A stretch of DNA of 28,414 nucleotides from the NCBI GenBank assembly GCA_040266995.1, contig JAWRHV010000033.1, forward strand, positions 1 through 28,414, read 5' to 3'. Position numbers and translations under genes: made by a program. The stretch is from UBA4312 sp040266995. Lineage in GTDB: Bacteria; Bacillota_I; Bacilli_A; Erysipelotrichales; Erysipelotrichaceae. This document shows, piece by piece, positions 1-7,544 of the stretch (position 1 is its first letter; every line of letters begins with the position of its first letter). Under the pieces are notes generated by a model. The model was given only the letters and a program-made list of their open reading frames with translations, did not search any database and was not told where the DNA came from.

Positions 1-551
1 ATCGCTTCGATAAACATAAAAACATAGGCCGGACTGGATCCGGATACCGCGACGACCGCATCCATCTGTGATTCGGATACTTCCACACATTGACCAAAAC
101 TGGATAGAAACGATTGCACGATCTCAACCTGTCGGGCATCCAATCTCACGCACGGAACAAACGCCGTCATCCCTTCCAATACCATGGCCGGTGTATTCGG
201 CATACAACGTACGAAAAGGAAAGGTCTTCCAAATTCTTTTTCCAACTGCTCTAGAGAGATTCCCGGCGCAATGGATATGACCAGCGTATTTGGATCCATG
301 CTTTCTCTGATTTCTTCTATGACCTTCGGATAGATCTGCGGTTTCACGCTCAAGACCAAAAGCTCGGAAAAAGCAGCTACTTCCCGGTTATCCGGTGTTA
401 CCCTGATTCCTGTTTTCTCATGCATTCTATCCAGGATTTCTGTTGACCGGTTGGAGGCCATCACATCCTGCTCCTGCGCATACTTATTTGTCAATATTCC
501 ACTAATCATTGCCTGTGCCATATTTCCACAACCAATAAATCCAATTTTCAT
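1..551 (-). CDS. proC: Pyrroline-5-carboxylate reductase, 3' end beyond window
   Basis: Catalyses the last step of proline synthesis, NAD(P)H-dependent reduction of 1-pyrroline-5-carboxylate, in the cytoplasm. Translating the minus strand from the ATG at 551 gives 183 residues that run off the left edge; the family is about 265-275 residues, so roughly the last third is missing. The N-terminus carries the Rossmann dinucleotide motif G-F-I-G-C-G-N-M-A. Further on are V-K-P-Q, the M-P-N-T-P segment, and near the edge S-G-S-S-P-A-Y, the conserved substrate-binding region of this family. The ATG is preceded by AAGGAG at a good distance. The gene appears to be transcribed alone; a tRNA gene with its own terminator lies upstream. 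Upstream -10-like elements exist but no convincing promoter could be fixed. Family assignment is secure. Confidence 0.93.
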   Translation of the reverse strand, partial: MKIGFIGCGNMAQAMISGILTNKYAQEQDVMASNRSTEILDRMHEKTGIRVTPDNREVAAFSELLVLSVKPQIYPKVIEEIRESMDPNTLVISIAPGISLEQLEKEFGRPFLFVRCMPNTPAMVLEGMTAFVPCVRLDARQVEIVQSFLSSFGQCVEVSESQMDAVVAVSGSSPAYVFMFIEA

Positions 552-700
552 ACAAACTCTCCTTGTCATTTCTAAAAAGTAGACACCATTATCGTATCAT
601 TGAAAGCGCATTTAATCTAGTTTATCCATGGAAATGCCCTTAAAATGGTAATAACCAGACAGGCTCCATGATCGGATAAGGAGCACGTTGTTTAACCAAC

Positions 701-729
701 AAAAGAAAAACCCTTTAAATAAAGGGTTT
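701..729 (-). terminator. Intrinsic terminator of tRNA-Thr
   Basis: Read on the minus strand, a 9-bp stem AAACCCTTT / AAAGGGTTT with a 4-nt loop is followed by a T-rich run. It lies about 10 nt beyond the CCA end of tRNA-Thr and separates it from proC. Confidence 0.8.
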
Positions 730-738
730 CTGTTCAAA

Positions 739-814
739 TGGTGCCGACGATAGGACTTGAACCTACGACCTACGCGTTACGAGTGCGTTGCACTACCAAC
801 TGTGCTACGTCGGC
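739..814 (-). tRNA. tRNA-Thr (anticodon CGT)
   Basis: The minus strand folds into a 76-nt cloverleaf with the CCA end encoded. The acceptor stem is GCCGACG/CGTCGGC, the D stem GCAC/GTGC, the T stem GTAGG/CCTAT around TTCAAGT, and the anticodon loop CTCGTAA. The anticodon CGT reads ACG. The last pair of the anticodon stem (31-39) is A opposite C rather than a Watson-Crick pair. Confidence 0.96.
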
Positions 815-824
815 GTCTGAGACT

Positions 825-853
825 ATGATACATTAGTCTCAAGTTGTTTTCAA
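825..853 (-). promoter_or_regulatory. Promoter of tRNA-Thr
   Basis: Minus strand TTGAAA (848-853), a 17-nt spacer, then TATCAT (825-830), ending 10 nt upstream of the tRNA 5' end. A perfect 7-bp inverted repeat GAGACTA/TAGTCTC (819-825 and 834-840) brackets the -10 box. Confidence 0.65.
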
Positions 854-863
854 GTTCAAATTT

Positions 864-2312
864 TTAATCGCTCAGCGCATTGATTTCTTTATCCAGTACA
901 TCCAACTGATTTTCCAACTGCTCAATTGCCTGGTTATTCGCATCGATCTTCTGTTGGACCTGATCTTCCGTCATACCATAGGCTGCCGGATCTTCCAGAT
1001 ACGATTCATACGTCTCTGCATTGTATTGATAGGTAGCCAGTTGATTCTCCACCAAGGTCTTCTGTTGTTCGTATTCCTTGATCTTCTTTTCACTGTCTTC
1101 CTGGTTTTTACTTTCTTTCAAATAAGCTTCGCATAAGCCGTCAAAATCGGTGCCCCCGATCTGCATACACAAATCGTCGATTTTCTGCTTCTGCTCATTG
1201 GATAGACGGTTGAACATCTCCACATAATTAACAATAGCTCCACGACCGGTTTCATCGTATGAATTCCAGCTGTTCAGATAGACAACGAGGTTATTATAAT
1301 CTGTTTCCATGGTGGCCGCGTTTTTAGAGCGCAGGTCGTTTAAAATAGATGTAAGCGTACTATCGGTCTGTTCTTTAAAATAATTGTTGATATCGTCTCT
1401 CTGTTTGCTTCCAAACGACTTATAATCATCTTCATAATCAAGCAGCTCATTCTTTTCGGAGTCCGATAACATATCCCATTCATCCGCATAGTCCACCAAA
1501 ATATTATAGACCTCCTGCTGTTTAGCGGTCACAATATTCTCCGGATCATAGATCAACGTTTTGTATGCATATACACCTAGTATGGCCGCAAATGCCAAAA
1601 CACCAATCAGAATATACTTGAAAGGAATCTGAATCCTCTTTTTTCCGGATACCACAGGGCTGGTTGTTTCGTAAACAATACCCGTTTTCTCGGTGGTCTG
1701 CTTTTTGATGGAACCGGTTTGTCCTCGCTGGATCTTGCCTGTGTTCCCTCTTCCGATTTTGGACGTATTCTCCCGACGGATCTTTGCCGTCCCTTCTTTC
1801 CGGATCTTTCCTGTTTGGTTGCGTTTGATCTTTCCGGTGGTCTGCTTTTGGATCGGACCGGTTCCCTCTTTTACAACTTCATTTTTGGTTGTTGGTTCCT
1901 TGATTGCCTTTGGTTTTCGCAAATTTGGATTTCTTCGAAAGATCCTTTTTTTCAAAGGCTGGGCTTCCTGTGGCTGGTCCGCCTTTAAAGCCGCCTGTAA
2001 ATGCGTTAATGACTCATCATTTTCATTCATTTGGATCGATGTAGTCGTAAAATCCTCAATGTCTTCCACTGGATAAACAGGCTGCTCATAGGTCAGATCC
2101 TCATCAAAGATAGCGTATTTTCCTCTTTCGACACGTAATTTATCTAACGCAGATTCCAAACGCATCTCCGTCTCTTCCGAAGACAATTCATGGATCGGCT
2201 TTACAAGATCATTGTCTGCATCCAGATTTAGATCCAGATTTTTTTGATGCAGATCCGTCATTTTTTCGGCTATATTTCTATTTTTTAACGTTCTTTTTAA
2301 CGGTCTATTCAT
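864..2312 (-). CDS. Single-pass membrane protein with T-G-K-I octapeptide repeats, function unknown
   Basis: I do not recognise a characterised family. The 482-residue product starts at the ATG at 2312, chosen because AGAGG lies 7 nt upstream; a longer reading frame from a TTG at 2435 would translate through a terminator hairpin and was rejected. Residues 1-148 are polar and mixed-charge. Residues 149-212 are eight tandem 8-residue units, consensus x-x-T-G-K-I-x-R, with Thr invariant at position 3 and strong net positive charge. Residues about 232-250 form one hydrophobic membrane helix. The basic N-terminus predicts N-in topology, placing the repeats in the cytoplasm. The remaining 230 residues are acidic, Gln/Asn/Tyr-rich and probably helical, with coiled-coil-like sequence from about residue 390 to the end. 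It lies downstream of a secreted vWA-protein gene but has its own likely promoter. A scaffold or envelope-linked sensor is possible but speculative. Confidence 0.8.
   Translation of the reverse strand: MNRPLKRTLKNRNIAEKMTDLHQKNLDLNLDADNDLVKPIHELSSEETEMRLESALDKLRVERGKYAIFDEDLTYEQPVYPVEDIEDFTTTSIQMNENDESLTHLQAALKADQPQEAQPLKKRIFRRNPNLRKPKAIKEPTTKNEVVKEGTGPIQKQTTGKIKRNQTGKIRKEGTAKIRRENTSKIGRGNTGKIQRGQTGSIKKQTTEKTGIVYETTSPVVSGKKRIQIPFKYILIGVLAFAAILGVYAYKTLIYDPENIVTAKQQEVYNILVDYADEWDMLSDSEKNELLDYEDDYKSFGSKQRDDINNYFKEQTDSTLTSILNDLRSKNAATMETDYNNLVVYLNSWNSYDETGRGAIVNYVEMFNRLSNEQKQKIDDLCMQIGGTDFDGLCEAYLKESKNQEDSEKKIKEYEQQKTLVENQLATYQYNAETYESYLEDPAAYGMTEDQVQQKIDANNQAIEQLENQLDVLDKEINALSD
1677..1868 (-). 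repeat. Eight tandem 24-bp coding repeats (T-G-K-I octapeptides)
   Basis: Residues 149-212 of the membrane protein align as eight consecutive octapeptides without gaps. Thr is invariant at position 3; Gly, Ala, Ser or Glu follow; Lys (six of eight) then Ile (seven of eight); Lys or Arg at position 8 in seven of eight. The DNA repeats have diverged, so amino-acid sequence is kept while codons differ. Confidence 0.85.
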
Positions 2313-2339
2313 TCTAATTCCTCTTAGCGTTACTATTTT

Positions 2340-2367
2340 ATCATAAACTAAATAAAATGCTAGAAAA
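2340..2367 (-). promoter_or_regulatory. Possible promoter of the T-G-K-I repeat protein gene
   Basis: Minus strand TTTTCT (2362-2367), 16-nt spacer, TATGAT (2340-2345), lying between the upstream terminator and the AGAGG ribosome binding site. The -35 match is weak. Confidence 0.4.
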
Positions 2368-2393
2368 CATGCCATTTTTTTCTGAAAACCGAA

Positions 2394-2428
2394 CAAAAAA
2401 TAAAATGCACCCAATGGATGCATTTTTA
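2394..2428 (-). terminator. Intrinsic terminator of the vWA protein gene
   Basis: Minus strand stem AAAATGCATCC / GGGTGCATTTT with a 3-nt loop, followed by ATTTTTTG. It begins a few nucleotides after the TGA of the vWA gene, so the two membrane-protein genes are probably separate units. Confidence 0.8.
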
Positions 2429-2431
2429 GGA

Positions 2432-4234
2432 TCAATGATTCCGTTTTCCCATAAACAGAACACCGAGTCCTGCAAGGGATAAAGTCACCATATACATGGC
2501 TGTGGAACTAAATACCCCAGTCGTTACCGTTCCGTTCGCAGACGGTTGTACAGAAACTTCATTTTTTTCCGGTTTCGGTGTATCTTCTTTTTCCGGTGTT
2601 TTCGGTTCCTCTACTTTGTAGCTTACAGTTGGTTTCTGGAATGCTTCCGGATCCAGTTCTTCGCCAGTGGAAGAAATCGGATATAGGATCGCTGAATTAT
2701 TTGTGAATAATCCATCCAGCTTCTTAGAACCATCTTTATCGTATTTGCCATACGTACCAGGTTCCGATTTCGGATTCATAAGCTGTACAGTATAGTGTAA
2801 GGAAACTCGGTCAAAATTTGTCAAGTTATGATTTAGTATCCAGGTAAGTTTTTCTTTATCATTTTTATCTGGTGTATATACCACCTCATAAAGATAGCCA
2901 CTTTCCACCTTACCAAAACCATAACGGTTCTCTCCAATCTTTTCTGCCTTGTATGTAATGACTTTGCCATTTGTGCTGGCACCTTCAAAATCAACAGTCA
3001 TCTTATCAAGGTCTACCAGATCAAAGTTATAGTCACCTTCCTTGTAACCCATGAAGTCTTCTACACGGCTTCCTTTGCCAAGAAAATAAATCAATTCATT
3101 CTGAATTTCTTCAAAGTTCGCGTTAGCTCCTCCATTTAAATATTCCATAAATGCAGGATGTCCGTTTCCGGATTTGTTTTTAGCCGCATACGAATAGGCA
3201 TGATACTTAGCCGCTAATTCATGATAAACCTTACTTGCATAATACATTCCCATATCTATGTTTGATGCGGTGTTTGAAGATGTAGGGGCTTGAATATACG
3301 TCTTTTTAGCCAGTTCCGAATTGTGTTTCCAATCCTCATCGTAAAATTTCCATTCGTAATTGTACTGATCGCCTTGACCGGTGGTATTTCGCTTCTCCAC
3401 ATCGGCAAAATAAGCTTCCCAGCCTTTCGCATCCGGTGTCTTCGGACGAGGCACGTTTCCTGCAGGGCGATTTGCATCATAAAAGCCTCCCCAGGCATAA
3501 GCACCATTCTGCATCTGCTCTTCCACTGATGCGAATGCACGGCTGTAGCACTTGTTGTAATCTCCATCCGGACAGAACAGATACGTATCGCCATCACTGA
3601 CTAATACAAAGTACTTACGACTATTCGGAATTGAAGAATCTGCTTCAAGTAATTCTTTTGCTTTTAACAATCCCGCATGCATGTTCGTTCCTCCACTATA
3701 TTTCATAACGAACTGTTCATGAATCGCATCATATTCTGATACTAGATCATGGAATCCATCACTATTTGCGACACGGTTAAACTGCACAACAGCTACTTTA
3801 ACTTTTGCATCCGTTTTCTTTACCTGATCTTTCAGATTCTCCAAAACTTTTAAAGCTGTGTCTTTTGTATCTGAATAAGTGGATTTATCCAGAACGAAAA
3901 CAACTTCCGTTTCCAGTTTTTCTTCCAAGGCTGGTAATGACAACGTTACATCAGACTTGTAATCATCATCCAAATTCGTCGCTTCTTTGCTTTTACCGTG
4001 GTCTCCTTCTTCCAAAGCTTTTTGATCTTCAGCTTCCGTTCCCTGAGCAGAATCGGTATTTTCCGTTGCATCTGTATTCTGCTGTGGATTAGCAGGATCT
4101 GCAGTTTCTGAAACCGGCGGATTGTCAACCGGATCCGGCTCTGCGGCTAAGGTTTTAGCCGGTAAAAACAAAAAAAGAAAAAACAAAGCAATGAAAAACA
4201 AAAAGCGAGAATTCCATTTTATGCTTTTTCGCAT
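2432..4234 (-). CDS. Secreted, C-terminally anchored von Willebrand factor A domain protein
   Basis: A 600-residue surface protein. The start at 4234 is chosen because AAAGGAGG lies just upstream; an ATG 7 codons earlier would put that site inside the gene. Residues 1 to about 31 are a signal peptide with a long Phe/Leu core ending before A-A-E-P. Residues 32-90 are a low-complexity acidic Pro/Thr/Asn linker. A vWA domain follows, with the MIDAS-like D-K-S-T-Y-S at residue 116, then G-G-T-N and V-S-D-G-D. The strict D-x-S-x-S pattern is not met: the fifth position is Tyr and the Ser is one residue later. Residues about 380-520 resemble the beta-sandwich stalk of Gram-positive adhesins. A Pro/Lys/Glu stretch leads to a hydrophobic helix and K-R-N-H tail. 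No LPxTG is present; V-T-T-G-V before the helix could be a variant sorting signal, or the helix may simply anchor the protein. Adhesion is inferred from the fold. Confidence 0.85.
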   Translation of the reverse strand: MRKSIKWNSRFLFFIALFFLFLFLPAKTLAAEPDPVDNPPVSETADPANPQQNTDATENTDSAQGTEAEDQKALEEGDHGKSKEATNLDDDYKSDVTLSLPALEEKLETEVVFVLDKSTYSDTKDTALKVLENLKDQVKKTDAKVKVAVVQFNRVANSDGFHDLVSEYDAIHEQFVMKYSGGTNMHAGLLKAKELLEADSSIPNSRKYFVLVSDGDTYLFCPDGDYNKCYSRAFASVEEQMQNGAYAWGGFYDANRPAGNVPRPKTPDAKGWEAYFADVEKRNTTGQGDQYNYEWKFYDEDWKHNSELAKKTYIQAPTSSNTASNIDMGMYYASKVYHELAAKYHAYSYAAKNKSGNGHPAFMEYLNGGANANFEEIQNELIYFLGKGSRVEDFMGYKEGDYNFDLVDLDKMTVDFEGASTNGKVITYKAEKIGENRYGFGKVESGYLYEVVYTPDKNDKEKLTWILNHNLTNFDRVSLHYTVQLMNPKSEPGTYGKYDKDGSKKLDGLFTNNSAILYPISSTGEELDPEAFQKPTVSYKVEEPKTPEKEDTPKPEKNEVSVQPSANGTVTTGVFSSTAMYMVTLSLAGLGVLFMGKRNH

Positions 4235-4270
4235 AATATCCTCCTTTCTTTTCACACATTTTCATATTTA

Positions 4271-4298
4271 TTTATACATATTTTATAGAATTATTCAA
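4271..4298 (-). promoter_or_regulatory. Promoter of the vWA protein gene
   Basis: Minus strand TTGAAT (4293-4298), 16-nt spacer, TATAAA (4271-4276), in the AT-rich gap upstream of the AAAGGAGG site. The rest of the 4235-4403 gap holds only this promoter and the terminator of the preceding operon. Confidence 0.55.
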
Positions 4299-4350
4299 CT
4301 CCATAATTATAATAAATATATGGATTGTTTAATTATATTATCCTCTCTAA

Positions 4351-4390
4351 AAGGAAAAAGAGCCGAAGAAGCGTAATCTCTCCCTTGGCT
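4351..4390 (-). terminator. Likely terminator of the isomerase operon
   Basis: Minus strand imperfect hairpin with arms at 4381-4390 (AGCCAAGGGA) and 4361-4370 (TTCTTCGGCT), containing one mismatch and G-U pairs, followed by CTTTTTCCTTTT. It starts 14 nt after the stop of the last isomerase gene. Confidence 0.6.
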
Positions 4391-4403
4391 TTATTACATA
4401 TAT

Positions 4404-5183
4404 TTATGGTCTATAGTCTTTCCAAAGATATTTGGCCCGTTCCGGTCTTGGAACGAACATGAATCGTTCCGGATCCATTTCATATTGCGTATAAATAGGG
4501 ATTCCTTTTTCAATGCCGAATTCCGTATATTCTCTGGCTTCTACAATCTCCAGATGACTGGTATTGTAATTTGGATTTGCCACAAAGGTGATGGAATGGT
4601 CCGCCTGCACCTTTGGAAACCATGCGACTCCTTTATGCTTGCGCACACCCTTGTAATCAAAACCATAATCCCGGACACACCAGGCACCGAAATACATAGG
4701 TTGATCCACATTCGCGTTGATTGTGCAATGCGCCCATCCAGGGGGAACAATGACAACATCGCCCGTTTTCGCATACACAGCGAAACAACGTCCCGGATCA
4801 TCCTGGTCGGATTCCTGCATATAGATGTACGCTTCCCCGCTCCATATTTCATATACTTCGCAGGTGGAGTCGTTGCAGGATGGCGAAATTGCATGAACAT
4901 GTCCCTGGGAACGTACGGGCTCCTGGCCAATCCTTCCTTTTTCATAGATCATGGCCCCATACAACATGTTTCGCCGGATCAGATCCTCTCTGTCCTTTTC
5001 CTTTCCAACATCCATGGCAACGCTGTATACGATATCCGGACCTTCCACGTTCGGATCGCTTAATGACTGCCGAATGTCATCCAAATGCCTCTTTTCCGTG
5101 GATGGGCCGAATACGCCTTCTCCGTATGAAAATTCAAACGTTTCCGGATCTGCCGATATATCAAAACCTGTATTCCACTTCAT
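4404..5183 (-). CDS. Cupin-type glucose-6-phosphate isomerase family protein (long form)
   Basis: A 259-residue cytoplasmic protein of the metal-dependent cupin phosphoglucose isomerase family (PF06560), unrelated in fold to the usual bacterial Pgi. The metal-site pattern is visible: G-H-V-H near residue 97, C-E-V-Y-E about ten residues later, and G-W-A-H-C-T-I-N near residue 152. The N-terminal 70 residues include R-R-N-M-L-Y-G, typical of the family. Two cysteines, in S-C-N-D-S-T-C-E, lie just before the metal-binding Glu. The ATG overlaps the TGA of the upstream manA-like gene by 4 nt, so the genes are translationally coupled. It is the last gene of a three-gene operon with a second cupin isomerase at the head. 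The true sugar phosphate may be something other than glucose 6-phosphate; family assignment is firmer than substrate. Confidence 0.82.
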   Translation of the reverse strand: MKWNTGFDISADPETFEFSYGEGVFGPSTEKRHLDDIRQSLSDPNVEGPDIVYSVAMDVGKEKDREDLIRRNMLYGAMIYEKGRIGQEPVRSQGHVHAISPSCNDSTCEVYEIWSGEAYIYMQESDQDDPGRCFAVYAKTGDVVIVPPGWAHCTINANVDQPMYFGAWCVRDYGFDYKGVRKHKGVAWFPKVQADHSITFVANPNYNTSHLEIVEAREYTEFGIEKGIPIYTQYEMDPERFMFVPRPERAKYLWKDYRP

Positions 5184-6931
5184 ACTCTTACCGTCGCTTT
5201 AATAATAGCTATTTCTTTCCCTAGACTACGACCATATGGTTCAATCTGATATGCGTGGACTCCTTCTGGTATAATAAAGGTTTCCGCATAATGAACCTCA
5301 AATGGCTCAAAACTCTCGTCAACAGAAGTGATCAAAGCCTCTTCTCCTTCGATCAGATTACACATATTGACGCTTTCTTCACATGTAAACATCGTTTTTT
5401 GATCAAACCAATACCGCTTAGTTTCAATAAATTCAAGTTCGTGCAAGCCTGTCTTTTCCACCTTTCGATGTTCCGTATGTTCCATTTCTTGAATGTTGGA
5501 TACCAGATTATCTTTGCACCATTGGGTTGTACGATCAAACTGAATATTATCGATGGCGCGCTCAATATTGACCGGTCTAGGCTTTCCATCCAATCCGACA
5601 CGGCCCCAGTCCCACATCTTAAAGGTAAAGATATAAGGTGTGGCAGAAATCTCCAGTACCATCGCATTTGAGCCGGAACAGTGGACCGTTCCTGCCGGAA
5701 TCAGAATATGATCGTGTTTTTTAATTGGAAAGCAGTTCACAAATTCAGTATCATCAAAGACTCCCTTGCCCTCGTTGGCTTTATGCAAAGCCGTGGCCAA
5801 CGCTTCCGGTGTCACTCCATCCTTCACGCCCAGATAGACATGGGCATCCTCGGCTGCATCTAAAATATAGTAACTTTCATCCTGGGTATAGGACATGCCG
5901 AAGTTTTCATGTATATATTCCGTTAATGGATGAACCTGTAAAGACAGATTTCCCCCTCCCATTGTATCGAGGAAATCAAATCGAATGGGAAATTCTGCGC
6001 CAAACCGAGCAAATACCTTTGGTCCCAACAAAGCCATCGGCTCGGTTTTCACCAGATCCATCGCCGGAAATTCCAATGGTATGGCGTCAATCTCTACGCG
6101 GATCGAGTTTTCTTCCGGCACCCCATCAAAGCACCAGGCATAATTGTATTTCACTCTTTGCAGATCACATACTTCTTCCATCCATCGGCCACCCCAGATT
6201 CCCTCATCAAAGTAAGGAACAAGACGGAAAGGTCGTTTCGCAAATTCCTTCATGGCATCATAGAACGCGGATATCGTTGTCATCTTTGGACTTTCTGTCA
6301 CATTCAGATCCAGGATGTAATCACATTGTGGCAGTACTTGAAACTTATGACGATCTAGGATCCGCCATTCCACGAAATAGCCTCTTTTAAACTTACGCAA
6401 AACATCATCTACCTCGTTGGATGCACCCCAGTTCGGTAATCCGTTTCGATAACGCAGCTGGATCTCCCAGCGTTTCATATCAATATATAAATGCAGATCT
6501 CCTTTTGCGATCATGCTGGCACCGACACCATACACAATCACCAGCCCTTTCGTTGCTCTTACTTTTTCTTTTAGATCTTTCAAAATCTTCGGATCCATGC
6601 AGTCTGCCAATGTGTGCGTACTGAAAGACCCAAATACACGATCTTCCGTAATATTCCTTTTTAGTATTTCGTACAAGGTCTTCTCCGGATATACAGCCTG
6701 CGCACTATCAATGACTGTATCTGGTTTTAAAGGCAGGACAAGCTGCTCATAAATGGCATGCATATCCGCCCCATAATACACATCCATGACAACGGTTGTA
6801 TTCTCCTCTGTTATCCGGCTTTGGATTTCCGAAACAATGGACTCGTATCCCTGCCAGGACTGTCCCTCATGCCCCTTTATACGAATCGTGGGAAATTTAT
6901 CATAGTTTGACGTTCTTCCTTCAAAAAACAT
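5180..6931 (-). CDS. Class I mannose-6-phosphate isomerase with extra N-terminal domain
   Basis: A 583-residue protein; simple class I ManA enzymes are about 300-400 residues. The C-terminal part, from about residue 240, carries the zinc-site pattern of type I phosphomannose isomerases: S-L-Q-V-H-P-L, then D-E-S-Y-Y-I-L, then P-A-G-T-V-H-C-S-G. It should interconvert mannose 6-phosphate and fructose 6-phosphate. The first ~230 residues form a separate domain with G-L-V-I-V-Y-G-V-G-A-S, G-D-L-H-L-Y-I-D-M and K-R-G-Y-F-V-E-W-R; it resembles an alpha/beta nucleotide-kinase-like fold but I see no Walker A motif, so its role is open. The ATG at 6931 follows an AAAGGA site within the end of the upstream cupin gene (3-nt gap), and its stop overlaps the next gene by 4 nt. 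The three genes clearly form one operon. Confidence 0.85.
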   Translation of the reverse strand: MFFEGRTSNYDKFPTIRIKGHEGQSWQGYESIVSEIQSRITEENTTVVMDVYYGADMHAIYEQLVLPLKPDTVIDSAQAVYPEKTLYEILKRNITEDRVFGSFSTHTLADCMDPKILKDLKEKVRATKGLVIVYGVGASMIAKGDLHLYIDMKRWEIQLRYRNGLPNWGASNEVDDVLRKFKRGYFVEWRILDRHKFQVLPQCDYILDLNVTESPKMTTISAFYDAMKEFAKRPFRLVPYFDEGIWGGRWMEEVCDLQRVKYNYAWCFDGVPEENSIRVEIDAIPLEFPAMDLVKTEPMALLGPKVFARFGAEFPIRFDFLDTMGGGNLSLQVHPLTEYIHENFGMSYTQDESYYILDAAEDAHVYLGVKDGVTPEALATALHKANEGKGVFDDTEFVNCFPIKKHDHILIPAGTVHCSGSNAMVLEISATPYIFTFKMWDWGRVGLDGKPRPVNIERAIDNIQFDRTTQWCKDNLVSNIQEMEHTEHRKVEKTGLHELEFIETKRYWFDQKTMFTCEESVNMCNLIEGEEALITSVDESFEPFEVHYAETFIIPEGVHAYQIEPYGRSLGKEIAIIKATVRV

Positions 6932-6934
6932 ATT

Positions 6935-7480
6935 TTATGTCCTTTCCTTTATTATAACCTTGCCCTTTTCCTTAAATACTCGTACTGGAAATGGATGCGT
7001 TTCTATCCGGCTGTAATCATGTCCGGATGTGCTGGGCCAGCAGGCAATCACTTTCATTCTTTCATCACCGGTATTGATCAGACGATGGGCATGATGTCCA
7101 TCAATAGGATGAAGACTGTTCGGTTTGACTTCTTCTGCCCAGCAGACACCCTGCTCGTCCATCAATAACAACAAGCCATGTCCCTGTGAGCACCAATAGT
7201 ATTCCTGACAATTCAAGTCTTCATGAAAGTGTCCTCTGGTCATATTGCATTCTCCATGCACGGTTACCGGCTCTAAGACGGTTAATCCCCAATTCAAGTG
7301 TCCATCCACTGCTTCTTCCTCTTTGGAATAAACCGTGTACATTAAGGTATCCTCCGGCATTCCTTCACTGTTCAAGTAAATATTCTGGATGTCCTTGAAC
7401 CATTTTTGATAATAACCAACCTGTTCTCCTTCCAGTATGCCGTTCCAAGGAAATACGAGTTCTGCTTGTTTGATTTCCAT
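6935..7480 (-). CDS. Cupin-type glucose-6-phosphate isomerase (short, archaeal-like)
   Basis: A 181-residue single-domain cupin that closely follows the pattern of the archaeal phosphoglucose isomerases (PF06560): T-R-G-H-F-H near residue 82, Q-E-Y-Y about eight residues later, G-L-L-L-L, then D-G-H-H-A-H-R-L-I-N-T-G-D near residue 128, and the family's G-H-D-Y segment near residue 153. The three His and one Glu that bind the metal are all present. It should interconvert glucose 6-phosphate and fructose 6-phosphate in the cytoplasm. AGGAGGG lies 7 nt upstream of the ATG at 7480, and a good promoter lies 20 nt further up. It is the first gene of the isomerase operon; the DeoR-type repressor just upstream is its probable regulator. 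Confidence 0.88.
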   Translation of the reverse strand: MEIKQAELVFPWNGILEGEQVGYYQKWFKDIQNIYLNSEGMPEDTLMYTVYSKEEEAVDGHLNWGLTVLEPVTVHGECNMTRGHFHEDLNCQEYYWCSQGHGLLLLMDEQGVCWAEEVKPNSLHPIDGHHAHRLINTGDERMKVIACWPSTSGHDYSRIETHPFPVRVFKEKGKVIIKERT

Positions 7481-7500
7481 ATAGGTCCCTCCTGATTTTT

Positions 7501-7528
7501 ACTATAATTTAAATCAATTGAAACGCAA
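7501..7528 (-). promoter_or_regulatory. Promoter of the isomerase operon, possible operator
   Basis: Minus strand TTGCGT (7523-7528), 16-nt spacer, TATAGT (7501-7506). The spacer contains the palindrome TCAATTGA (7514-7521), a candidate site for the adjacent DeoR-type repressor; that link is inference. Confidence 0.6.
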
Positions 7529-7544
7529 GAAAAAAACCAAACAA

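Noticed and set aside
1693..2076. Plus-strand open frame opposite the T-G-K-I repeats
   Set aside because: It is the antisense reading of the repeat region, with low-complexity Phe/Pro/Leu sequence.
2313..2435. 41-codon N-terminal extension of the T-G-K-I repeat protein from a TTG start
   Set aside because: It would be translated through an intrinsic terminator and a probable promoter, and the ATG at 2312 has a good ribosome binding site.
4485..5063. Plus-strand frame of 192 codons opposite the cupin isomerase gene
   Set aside because: Antisense shadow of a gene with complete family motifs; no ribosome binding site or domain seen.
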